Positions 8,996 to 15,719 of a stretch of 18,157 nt of DNA are shown piece by piece (positions within the stretch are counted from its first letter, which is position 1; each line of letters begins with the position of its first letter). The notes beneath the pieces were generated by a model that did not search any database, was not told the DNA's origin, and saw only the letters and a list, made by a program, of their open reading frames with translations. Source of the stretch: JACPAP01 sp035287045 (GTDB taxonomy: Bacteria > Gemmatimonadota > Gemmatimonadetes > Gemmatimonadales > GWC2-71-9); the NCBI GenBank assembly GCA_035287045.1, contig DATECF010000171.1, positions 1 through 18,157 on the forward strand. Reading direction: 5' to 3'. The position numbers were made by a program, and so were the translations under genes.

Positions 8996-9352
8996 CTATG
9001 TCAGCTGCTCTAGGGCCGCCGCGATCGCCCTGCGCAACTCCGGGACGGCGACCGTCGCCGTTGCCCACACCACCTCCCGGTCCGTTGCCCAGTAGTGGTG
9101 CGTCACGCGGTCACGCATCCGGGCGATCGGCGACCATTCCACGTCTGGCACCTCCGATGCCAGCGATGGGTCCGCCGCCACGGCGGCCTTGGCCGCCTCG
9201 CCCAGTACGACTACCTGGTACAGGATTGCGTCGCGCAGCGCGGCGTCGCGGTCAAACGCCTCTCGGCCCCGCCCCGTGTAGGAGAGGACGGCATCGGCGG
9301 CCTCCAGCATATGGCGCAGGCGTGCAATCGCCGCCGCCCGCCCGCTAGACAC
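8996..9352 (-). CDS. hepT: HEPN-domain toxin HepT (DUF86)
   Basis: The protein has 118 residues from a GTG start at 9352, which overlaps the end of mntA (TAG at 9345-9347) by 8 bases, so the pair is translationally coupled. The helical protein carries RDRVTHHY (Arg80, His85, Tyr87), the RX4HXY active site of HepT-type HEPN ribonucleases. In characterised MntA/HepT pairs the tyrosine of this motif is AMPylated by MntA, which silences the RNase. The pair sits exactly where gspI would be expected between the gspH remnant and rhs. It is therefore probably a later insertion or replacement, not part of the toxin operon. Confidence 0.88.
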   Translation of the reverse strand: MSSGRAAAIARLRHMLEAADAVLSYTGRGREAFDRDAALRDAILYQVVVLGEAAKAAVAADPSLASEVPDVEWSPIARMRDRVTHHYWATDREVVWATATVAVPELRRAIAAALEQLT

Positions 9353-9641
9353 GCACGGCTTCGCGAAGGGCCGCGGAACGGAGGGGCTCGCGCAGTTCTC
9401 CCTCCGCCAGCACGTCCACGTGCCGCCCCAGGAGGCCCTCCAACCGGATTTCCAGCCGAGCGAGGTCGAGCAGCGTCCTCCCCTCCTCCAAGCTCACCAG
9501 GAAGTCCACGTCGCTCCCCTCGCCCTCCTCGCCGCGCGCGACCGACCCAAACAGCCGCACGTCCCGCGCACCGTTCGCCGCAGCGGCGGCGCGAATGACG
9601 TCCCGAAGCTCGGTCAAACGGTCTCGAAGTTGCATGGCCAC
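9345..9641 (-). CDS. mntA: MntA-type nucleotidyltransferase antitoxin
   Basis: The protein has 98 residues. It starts at GTG 9641 or ATG 9635, and no strong ribosome binding site discriminates between them. It carries GSVARG (32-37) followed by SDVDF (Asp44, Asp46), the GSx10DxD signature of minimal nucleotidyltransferases. In MNT/HEPN modules this enzyme transfers AMP to the HepT tyrosine. The length is normal for the family. The gene follows about 115 bases that contain no gene after the gspH remnant; promoter-like sequence there (TATAGGT on the minus strand) is weak. Confidence 0.88.
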   Translation of the reverse strand: MAMQLRDRLTELRDVIRAAAAANGARDVRLFGSVARGEEGEGSDVDFLVSLEEGRTLLDLARLEIRLEGLLGRHVDVLAEGELREPLRSAALREAVRV

Positions 9642-9756
9642 CGTAACCTATACGCCGGGAAGTTCCGGGTCGAGGTGCCATGGATGTACCCTTGGGTTGC
9701 GCAAGACGCTCCCCCTCGCCAGGTCGCTTGCTTTCGGCGGCGTACCTCCTTGGGAC

Positions 9757-9891
9757 AGGCGGCCAGCCGAGGCCGAGGCGCGGGGGTTCTCCCGCAGCAA
9801 CCAGGCCCAGGGCCGGCACGGCCACCGTTGCTGCGATGCCGGCAATGGCGAGCGTCACCACCAGCTCGATCAGGGTGAAGCCTCGGCTCAC
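9757..9891 (-). pseudogene. gspH: gspH remnant (5' end only, frameshifted)
   Basis: The GTG start at 9891 overlaps the TGA of the gspF remnant as GTGA, as in the intact copy. The first 28 codons encode the prepilin signature SRGFTLIELVV. An extra C near 9801-9802, compared with the intact copy, then shifts the frame. Continued similarity in the shifted frame (LLRENPRASA) ends near 9757, so the remaining two thirds of the gene are missing. No gspI homologue follows; mntA/hepT lies there instead. Confidence 0.8.
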
Positions 9892-10449
9892 TTGAACGAT
9901 CCCGCGTTCACGCTGTAGATGGCCTGGAACAGCGACAGGGATAGATGGCGGCCGAGAGCAGCCGGCCTTTGAGGTGCTCCTCGCGCTCGAGCTGCGCCGC
10001 CAGGCGGGCAAAGGCGGCGTCCAAATCACCGCTTCGCTCGCCGGCGCGGACCACGCCTACGTAGAGCGGGGAGAAGAGCGCCGGGTGTTGGGCGAGGGCG
10101 GCCGCGAGGCTCTCACCGCGCTCCACGTCTCGCCGAATGCCCTCCACTGGCGTCGCGAGTCCTCCCGTCCACCAGGTGTGCGGCGGCGCCGAGTGCGCGG
10201 GCCAGCGGCAAGCCCGCGGGGAGCAGGGCCGCCAGGGCCCGGGTCAGCTCCAGCACCTGGGCCTTGGTGCGGAAGCGGGAGAGCACAGAGGACTGGCCAG
10301 GTTCGCGCTCTGCGGGCTCGGGCGCGCACCAGCACCAGCCCACGTCGCTCCAGGGTCTGGGCCAGTTGTTCCGGGTCCGGCGCCTCCTCGGCGCCCCGGA
10401 CCCGCCGGCCGGCTCCGTCAACCGCGCGGTACGCCCAGCGCAGCGACAC
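9888..10449 (-). pseudogene. gspF: gspF remnant with two frameshifts and an internal deletion
   Basis: It starts with GTG at 10449 just after the gspG stop and encodes MSLRWAYRAVDG as in the intact gene. An extra G near 10319-10323 shifts the frame after LVLVRA, and a second one-base insertion near 10150 shifts it again. All three frames continue the intact GspF sequence up to AAIYP (about residue 165). The sequence then jumps to the last 17 or so codons of the gene at about 9938. The intact gene is 1209 bases against 562 here, so about 647 bases with both later membrane segments are lost. It cannot make a working GspF. Confidence 0.9.
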
Positions 10450-10451
10450 AG

Positions 10452-10898
10452 CTACCGGTTCTTCCAGCTGACGATATCCCCATTCTCACCTTCCCCGCCC
10501 TCGGCGCCGTCGGCGCCGTAGGCGAGGAGATCGTATCCGGTGGGATTCACCACGCCCGGGGCCTTATAGATGTACGGGTGGTCCCAAGGATCCAGCGGCA
10601 CTTCTTTCCGGAGGTACGGCCCGCGCCAGTTGGTGGGCCGGGGATCGCCCTGCGGCTCGCGCCATAGCGCCTCCAGTCCCTGCTCTGAGCTGGGGTAGCG
10701 GCCGTTGTCCAGGCGGTAGGCGTCGAGCGCGGCGCCGAACATCTCGATCTGGGAGCGGCCGGTGGCGTCCTTGGCCGAGCCCACGTGGCGGAACACGTTG
10801 GGGGCCACCAGCGTCGCGAGGATGGCGATCACCACGATGACGACCAGGATCTCGATCAGGGTGAAGCCGGAGCGGTTGCCGCGGGAGTTCCGAATCAT
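10452..10898 (-). CDS. gspG: T2SS major pseudopilin GspG (unit B copy)
   Basis: The protein has 148 residues, full length. SGFTLIEILVVIVVIAIL has the prepilin peptidase site G11/F12 with Glu16 at +5 and the N-terminal helix. The C-terminal part has the GspG pattern DPWDHPYIYKAPG, then GYDLLAYGADGAEGGEGENGDI, which supplies the conserved calcium-binding loop. It is very similar to the unit A protein (differences mainly at residues 2-9 and a few scattered positions). It is intact even though the gspF and gspH genes behind it are broken, so it may still be made and use machinery supplied elsewhere. There is no clear Shine-Dalgarno before the ATG. Confidence 0.93.
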   Translation of the reverse strand: MIRNSRGNRSGFTLIEILVVIVVIAILATLVAPNVFRHVGSAKDATGRSQIEMFGAALDAYRLDNGRYPSSEQGLEALWREPQGDPRPTNWRGPYLRKEVPLDPWDHPYIYKAPGVVNPTGYDLLAYGADGAEGGEGENGDIVSWKNR

Positions 10899-10973
10899 GC
10901 GTTATTCTGCGATTCAAGCCATAGAACTGGAACACCCTTCAGCGCCGCGCTTGCCGCCGTGGCGCCAACCCAG

Positions 10974-11009
10974 CCAAGCGTTCCGGGCCGCAAGGCAGGG
11001 CTCGCTTGG
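10974..11009. other. Inverted repeat between lipoprotein gene and gspG
   Basis: CCAAGCG (10974-10980) pairs with CGCTTGG (11003-11009) across a 22-base loop; flanking CCC/GGG bases extend the stem with one bulge. It lies 18 bases after the stop of the 11567-11028 gene, so it may act as a transcription terminator. There is no T-tract, so a Rho-independent role is doubtful. Confidence 0.3.
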
Positions 11010-11027
11010 TGGGAACCCCCACGCGCC

Positions 11028-11567
11028 TCACTCGATCTGCAGCCTGAAGTACTCCAGCTTTCGCAGATGCAGAACGCCACGGTCGTCACGAAGGAAATCC
11101 ATTCGGTACCATCCATCACCAACCACCGCCATCGCGATGTCAGCCACTGGCTGCACACGGAGCCGCCGATACGCGGGTCGGGGCTGCGCGTAGAGATAGC
11201 CGACGTGAACCAGTCGCACGTACGCCGGACCCTCTCTGCTCACGATCTGTCGCCGGAGCTCAGTCGAACCGACCGTCACTAGGGAATCCGTGTTGACGTC
11301 GTACATGATCAGGCCTGACGCCGCGACGAATGAGACGATCGTATCAGGATCCCAATGACCCCCGAGGGCAGGATCGAATGCCCTAGAAACCCCGTCCCGG
11401 TCATAGCCAGAGGCGAGGTGCACAAGGAGCGTGGCCACCCTAACCGAATCTGGATCCTGCGCTACCCGTGCGACGTTGGAGGCGGACTCCTGTTGCTGGG
11501 GCGCGGACCGACTGGGGCACCCGTTGACCGCGATGGCCGCGAGCATCAATGGTACCACGCGCATCAT
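11028..11567 (-). CDS. Lipoprotein, candidate immunity to the orphan M15 peptidase
   Basis: The protein has 179 residues from ATG 11567 (ATG 11564 is equally possible); GGGAGG lies just upstream. A frame extension to 11615 adds a charged N-terminus ahead of the signal peptide and is less likely. The hydrophobic segment ends in VNGC (Cys17), a good lipobox. The mature part starts with a Ser/Gln-rich linker. It then has a mixed alpha/beta domain (about 45-179) ending in a beta-rich region with two WYRMDF/LRKLEYF-like strands. No family is recognised. It follows the M15 domain by 61 bases, so the spacing and the periplasmic localisation match a toxin-immunity arrangement. Confidence 0.8.
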   Translation of the reverse strand: MMRVVPLMLAAIAVNGCPSRSAPQQQESASNVARVAQDPDSVRVATLLVHLASGYDRDGVSRAFDPALGGHWDPDTIVSFVAASGLIMYDVNTDSLVTVGSTELRRQIVSREGPAYVRLVHVGYLYAQPRPAYRRLRVQPVADIAMAVVGDGWYRMDFLRDDRGVLHLRKLEYFRLQIE

Positions 11568-11628
11568 TCCCTCCCACGTCATGGCCGCACGTGCGCTCCG
11601 GTTTCGGACGCTCACAACTGCTCCTTAC

Positions 11629-11964
11629 TCACTTGAGGCATCGCAGGTAGAACGCTTCGATTCTCTCAGCCGCCCCGACCCGGTCAACGTACGGGGGTCT
11701 CAATTCGAAGTGCGGCGTGTCGCGCGTACTCCACTCGCCCCCCCAAACCAAACCTGCATCCACCAATAGCGAGACGATGCCAGGTTCTCTTCCGGTGATC
11801 TGAATGTCGACTGCATAGCCGAGTTGATGGTACGATATGCCAGTAGCAACCGGAAGTGAACTCTTGTAAGCGTTTGCCCTTCGATCCTCCTGATCCGCCT
11901 CCGTACGGTACGCGTCGTTGATTTGGGGCGTTATTCCCACCTTATTCAGTAGCCTGAAGACCAA
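11629..11964 (-). CDS. Orphan M15 (CwlK/L-Ala-D-Glu peptidase-like) domain
   Basis: There are 111 residues from a TTG at 11964. It has DAYRTEADQ (19th-residue Tyr region), SYHQLGYAVDIQ (His46, Asp53) and DTPHFEL (Asp82, His85, Glu87). These are the SxHxxGxAxD and DxxHFE motifs of LAS/M15 endopeptidases, of the kind found in phage endolysins and CwlK. The frame stays open upstream to a TAG at 12064-12066. The added sequence (PEFARQLS) completes the first helix of the fold, yet offers no ATG or GTG. It has no signal peptide. This suggests a toxin tip cut from a longer protein, or a product that needs frameshifting from the preceding LprI-like gene. It differs from the tip of the large Rhs, so it is a separate peptidase type. 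Confidence 0.8.
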   Translation of the reverse strand: MVFRLLNKVGITPQINDAYRTEADQEDRRANAYKSSLPVATGISYHQLGYAVDIQITGREPGIVSLLVDAGLVWGGEWSTRDTPHFELRPPYVDRVGAAERIEAFYLRCLK

Positions 11965-11966
11965 GC

Positions 11967-12278
11967 TTAATTGCCTGGCGAATTCTGGCGCGAAGTACGG
12001 CCGTATCGGAGTTGGGCCGGTTGGGTTGAGGATGTAGTCAAGCCGTACAGCGACCAGGCTTGGCTAGCTTGCTGTAAACGGGGCACGGCGGCGCGGCCCA
12101 GTGTATCAGCGACACCGGCCTCAACGCGCTTCAAGCTGTCAGTCCTCTCGCCCAGCACGCGTTCGAAGCAGCGCAACATGTCGAGCGCGGTGTTTGCGCC
12201 TTCGCACTGCTGGACCACGGGCGCGGGACTCGTCTGGAGCAAGAGCGCGACCACGGGGAACACGAGCATTATCACCAT
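11967..12278 (-). CDS. LprI-like (DUF1311-type) exported protein, C-terminus altered
   Basis: The protein has 103 residues from ATG 12278, with a G-run 6 bases upstream and a 14-base gap from the previous gene. Residues 1-17 form a signal peptide. The pattern C25-x11-C37, a helical stretch, then LQQASQAW (Trp75) resembles the LprI domain, whose founding member is a lysozyme inhibitor. In LprI proteins the Trp is normally followed by a short segment with another Cys. Here the sequence after residue 78 becomes Thr/Gln/Arg-rich, and the M15 frame of the next gene begins to make sense over the same bases. The tail may therefore have been replaced at a recombination joint. It could be an immunity protein against a cell-wall enzyme. 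Confidence 0.65.
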   Translation of the reverse strand: MVIMLVFPVVALLLQTSPAPVVQQCEGANTALDMLRCFERVLGERTDSLKRVEAGVADTLGRAAVPRLQQASQAWSLYGLTTSSTQPAQLRYGRTSRQNSPGN

Positions 12279-12292
12279 ACGACCCCCCGACC

Positions 12293-12952
12293 TTAGTTCG
12301 GATCGCGCGAGAACTGCGGACGAGGCGCGACCAGAATCACCATGCGGACACTTGCAGTATCCGGCACGAGATCCGGCCGCCGCGCGATGTCGTCCGGGGA
12401 CGCAAGGACGCTGCTGACTCGGAATCGAACGATGAAGCTCATACCCGGCTGGGCTTCGCTCCACACGTACACCGCGGCATCGTCGTATCCCGCCGCCAGA
12501 CCACCTAGCTTCTGCCGCAAACGGCCCACAGTAGTGCCAACGCCGATCGAGTCCGGGGTCTGTAAAATTGGACTCTCGACAAGGACTCGGCTAATCACGG
12601 TATCTCGCGTGTCGTCCCACTCAACGAGGCCCACCCGTTCGCCTGCGATTGCAAGAACGGTCACCCGCCGTGGGATCCCCTCTGCGCCGAACGCCGCGGA
12701 GTCGCGCAGGCCCGGGCATCGCCTTCTCAACTCGGCGCGGGACATGCCCACGACAACCGGGCCCACACGGCCCGGGCGCAAGAGTTCATAGCGATCCTTG
12801 TTCGTTGGCCATCTCGCGCACTCTTGCCACGCGGTCTGATCCGTGGCATGGGCCACCGAGCGCGAGGCTCCGCCCTCTCGGCGGTGGTCGCCTTGGCAGA
12901 CCATTGCCACAGTTACGGTGACTAGAGACTGCCAAGCGACGGTGAGTTGCAT
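12293..12952 (-). CDS. Exported protein with BamE-like repeats, function unknown
   Basis: The protein has 219 residues from ATG 12952; AGGAG lies about 13 bases upstream, so the binding site is loose. A frame extension to 13018 would put 22 residues before the hydrophobic segment and is disfavoured. Residues 3-18 are a signal sequence, with Cys19 in a poor lipobox (MVC). The central part reads GPVVVGMSRAELRRRCPGL, then a strand-rich region, then IGVGTTVGRLRQKLGG. The VGMS-AEL and VGTTVGRL turns are like those at the start of BamE/SmpA-type folds, so it may contain two such units. It sits between two candidate toxin/immunity sets and is close to the LprI-like gene (14 bases), with which it is probably co-transcribed. 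Confidence 0.7.
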   Translation of the reverse strand: MQLTVAWQSLVTVTVAMVCQGDHRREGGASRSVAHATDQTAWQECARWPTNKDRYELLRPGRVGPVVVGMSRAELRRRCPGLRDSAAFGAEGIPRRVTVLAIAGERVGLVEWDDTRDTVISRVLVESPILQTPDSIGVGTTVGRLRQKLGGLAAGYDDAAVYVWSEAQPGMSFIVRFRVSSVLASPDDIARRPDLVPDTASVRMVILVAPRPQFSRDPN

Positions 12953-13068
12953 CCCATCAACGCCGCTCCTGAGTTCAACTGCGCCAGGCCATATCCGAGC
13001 CCCATCCAGACCCGGCAAGCCGTTGCTTTGAACGTCGACCCCTGGCTAATTGTCAGAACCACCGCGCC

Positions 13069-13620
13069 CTATCGATGGGGGATCTGTCTGATGCCCTGCC
13101 GAAGCTCCTCCTCAGAGACCGTACAGCCGCGCTGGCCGCGAATCACCTCGAGCGATTCGCTGACCCGAGCTCTCCAATACCCTTCAGGCATCTGGCCAAC
13201 CAGGGTCTCAAGGTGCTGTGCAGCGGCAGTGCTATCGCCAACGGGATGCCCCTGGCACGCCATCTCCTCCAACACGTAGGCCAGGGCGGACTGCGCGTGG
13301 TCGTCTGACGTGCTGTCCAGCTCCATCATGATGTACGGCACAGCCGAGAGCCCCGCTTGCGCCACCACTCGGGCAAGGTGGTCTGGCGGAGGCCCTAGAT
13401 GAGTCATCGCAATCAGGTAGATCTCGACCCGATCCTTGACGGAGTAGGTCAGTAGCGAATCCGCATACACGTCGCGCGGAAGCTCAAAGAACAGTGCGTA
13501 CTTTGTGGGAATCGGATCCCTGCACGCGCCTGTCGCGAGCATCGTCATGACCACCGCCAGTGAGCGTCGGATTCGTTGACACCTACGGGCATTCGCCGGG
13601 GCAGGGACCCTTCTGCCCAT
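13069..13620 (-). CDS. Lipoprotein-like helical protein, candidate immunity to the HExxH Rhs tip
   Basis: The protein has 183 residues. GGAGGT lies 4 bases before ATG 13620, the clearest ribosome binding site in the window. The start lies 38 bases inside the end of the truncated rhs in another frame, so the two are coupled. The N-terminus is basic (RR-QRIRRS), followed by a hydrophobic stretch ending in TGAC (Cys33), near-consensus for a lipobox. The mature part is mainly helical, with HLARVVAQAGLSAVPYIM and SALAYVLEEMACQG, similar to HEAT-like helical pairs. Position directly after the toxin tip makes it a candidate immunity protein. The family is not recognised. Confidence 0.78.
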   Translation of the reverse strand: MGRRVPAPANARRCQRIRRSLAVVMTMLATGACRDPIPTKYALFFELPRDVYADSLLTYSVKDRVEIYLIAMTHLGPPPDHLARVVAQAGLSAVPYIMMELDSTSDDHAQSALAYVLEEMACQGHPVGDSTAAAQHLETLVGQMPEGYWRARVSESLEVIRGQRGCTVSEEELRQGIRQIPHR

Positions 13621-14029
13621 ACGCACCTCCGATGTACCGGTCAAACAGCCTCTCAAGCTGGAACGCATCGATCTCGAAACGATTGTTCCAGTATGGATCG
13701 CGCCCCCACAGCCACTGTCTCGCGGCCTCCGCGAGGTACATGCCTGCGAAAATCGCTGGGCCGTTCGATTGGTATTGCTGCACGTGGTAGATCTCGTGGA
13801 GAAGGTCGGCGACGCCGCTCGCCGAGCCTGGCTGGAAAGCTCCCTCTGCAAAGTAGATATCGTAGTTGAAGGTGAACGCGGATGGCTCAATAGTCGCGAA
13901 CATCCTGACGTACCAGGGGAAGGCCTCGCCAACATGGATCCGGATCCGGTCAAGATCGACGTCGGGGAACACATCTGTCTGGAACTTCGAGATGAACTCT
14001 TTGACGCAGCTAGAGAGGGAGCGGGGTTG
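13583..14029 (-). other. HExxH metallopeptidase toxin tip of the truncated Rhs
   Basis: About 148 residues follow the shell-end motif PVNTVDITGL, where the usual DP of the cleavage motif is DI. The tip contains LLHEIYHVQQY (HExxH zinc site, codons 13798-13784) and, 36 residues after its second His, NNRFEIDAF, whose Glu is a good third zinc ligand. This resembles the metallopeptidase domains known in polymorphic toxins. The substrate cannot be told; a protein or peptide target is likely. Confidence 0.75.
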
Positions 14030-15325
14030 CAACCCGGTGATATCAACAGTGTTGACCGGGTCGTCACGGACGTACGAATAGAGATGCGTATCCTGGCCCG
14101 CGAAGCGCACTGGGTCTTTGGTCGTCCACCGCCCACTGACGGGATCGTAGTCCCGTGCTCCAAAGCGAATCAGCCCCGTTTGCCCGTCAGTGAGTCCACC
14201 CGCATACCCGAACGGCTGTAACCCCGGATTCGTATTCATCAGCTCTCGCCCGAACTCATCGTACGCGATCCGCTGCACCACCACCCCATCCGTCGCGCGC
14301 ACCACCAGCCGCACGCTGCCCAAGTGGTCCGCCACGATCCGATAGGTAACGCCACCTTTGATCATGTAGTCGGGCACGTTGGCCCGCGTGCCGTACACAA
14401 ACCGACTCACCACGGTGCCGGTGCCGTCTAGCTCCGCCACCGGGTTCAACTGATCCTGGTACAGGAAGCCCTGCACCAGCACCCCGTTCACCTTCTTCCC
14501 TACTCGCCGATTGAACCCATCTACGATGTACTCGATATCCGTCCCATCGGGGAGATTGACCTCAAGCAGATTCCCGAGCGCATCGTACCGGTAGAACGTG
14601 GTGTCCCCACCCTCGGCCTTGAACCGCAACTCCCCGGCTCGGGTGTAGCCGTAGGTTGCCCCGGCGTAGCTCAGCAGCCGGTCCTGCGCATCGTACGTAC
14701 CCGTTACCATCCCACTCGGCCGCGTCACCGAGAACCGGTTTCCGTTGTCATCATAGACATAGCTCGCGGTGACGACCCCGTTGGTCCGGACCTCGATCAG
14801 CCGCCCGGCGTCGTCGTAGGTATACGCGAACAGGGTGGTATCGCCTTCCACCACCTCCAGCAGTCCCGTAATCCGCCCCAGGGCATCCCGGGTGTACTCC
14901 GCCCGGTACAGCTCGGTGCTCCCGGCCCGGGCCGTCCGCGCCGCCCACTGGCCGAACGCGTCGTATGCTTCGCCCGTGGTAACGGTGCCCAAGTACGTCG
15001 AGTCAATCCGACCATTGAGAGCGTCACGCTGGATGGCGAGGTCCCCTGCCTGGGTCAACAGCCCGTCCCCGTCGTACCCCAACGTGGCCAACGTGCTCCC
15101 GTTCACCGCCAGCTCGGTCACCCGGAAATCGTTGTCGTAGACCGCCGTAACGTCCCCGGCGACCGTCCCGCTCCACATGACCCCGGTGAGTAGCGACCCA
15201 TCGTAACTGAAGTCGAGCGTCTCCGCCGGCGCCGTGACCGACCCCAGATTCCCCGTGCCCAGATAGCCGTAACTCAGGGCGCCATCGCGGTGCTGCACCG
15301 TCTCCGGCCGGCCACCCGAGCGGCT
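14030..15325 (-). repeat. Rhs core direct repeat, truncated copy
   Basis: This is the second copy of the 1743-3045 segment, same orientation, about 12 kb away. Long blocks match with mainly third-position changes. Recombination between the copies would swap the M15 tip for the HExxH tip or delete what lies between. Confidence 0.8.
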
Positions 15326-15719
15326 TGCGCATTGAGAGAGGCGGCGGGCGATACAGCCGCGTGCCAAGCGTGTAGCGGCCCCGATCCTCCCAAGTAACTG
15401 TGACCGCTACCCCGTACATACTCTCCTCCTCCGGGACGCTGCGCGCAGCCGCTTCCCAGCGGTAGCCTTCCAGCGCGCCGCGGAACTGCCCGTGGCGCAT
15501 CGAATCCGGCAGCGGCTCCAGCGCGGCGGCCGGCAGCAGGGTGACCCGGGAGAGCTGTTCCTCCGCGAGCGCCGCGGCTTCGATGGCCCGCCGCCCGCGC
15601 TCGGCGCCGCGGAGCTCCGTACCGACGGTCGCAAGCGCGGCCACGCCGGCGAGCCCCACGATCGTGAGCGCCACCACCGCCTCCAGCAGTGTCACGCCAC
15701 GTTCATCGCGCCACGACAT
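15024..15719 (-). CDS. gspI: T2SS minor pseudopilin GspI, running without a stop into rhs sequence
   Basis: ATG 15719 overlaps the gspH stop by 17 bases. ERGVTLLEAVVALTIVG has the prepilin peptidase site G8/V9 and Glu13 at +5. Residues 1-129 look like a nearly complete GspI, ending in TRLYRPPPLS at about 15333. The frame then continues through the rhs fragment in a non-rhs frame until a stop at 15024, giving 232 residues with about 103 unrelated Arg/Gly-rich ones. The natural stop was probably lost at the join near 15325-15333. The extended tail may make the protein unstable, but the pilin part itself appears undamaged. Confidence 0.8.
   Translation of the reverse strand: MSWRDERGVTLLEAVVALTIVGLAGVAALATVGTELRGAERGRRAIEAAALAEEQLSRVTLLPAAALEPLPDSMRHGQFRGALEGYRWEAAARSVPEEESMYGVAVTVTWEDRGRYTLGTRLYRPPPLSMRKPLGWPAGDGAAPRWRPELRLSGHGESGVGHGAGGDARLQLRWVATHRGHVERDGRRGRYGGLRQRFPGDRAGGEREHVGHVGVRRGRAVDPGRGPRHPA

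Larger units (their letters stand above)
9757..10898 (-). repeat. gspG-F-H direct repeat, decayed copy
   Basis: This stretch matches 16008-17791 in order and orientation (gspG, gspF, gspH start), with an internal deletion of about 650 bases inside gspF and single-base indels. It marks one end of a segmental duplication. Confidence 0.85.
13583..15330 (-). pseudogene. rhs: 5'-truncated rhs gene (YD shell end plus HExxH tip)
   Basis: From about 15325 the frame encodes SGGRPETVQHRDG and continues for about 430 residues in close agreement with residues 1895-2329 of the large Rhs, ending at the boundary motif. A different tip follows. All N-terminal domains (signal, Ig-like, NHL and most of the shell) are absent. 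Upstream of 15325 the same frame runs antiparallel to no known domain because it enters gspI in a wrong frame. There is no ribosome binding site or plausible start for the fragment. It is probably silent: a stored tip, or the remains of a full gene after a deletion that removed roughly the first three quarters. Confidence 0.85.

Noticed and set aside
9211..10029. A 272-residue minus-strand frame that appears to join gspF, gspH and toxin-antitoxin sequence
   Set aside because: Only the start of gspH (from 9891) is meaningful in this frame. The rest is out of frame with gspF, mntA and hepT, and is a by-product of the decayed copy.
13620..14163. N-terminal extension of the 13620-13069 gene over the rhs tip
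   Set aside because: The extension is Ser/Arg-rich out-of-frame translation of the rhs tip; a strong Shine-Dalgarno marks ATG 13620.
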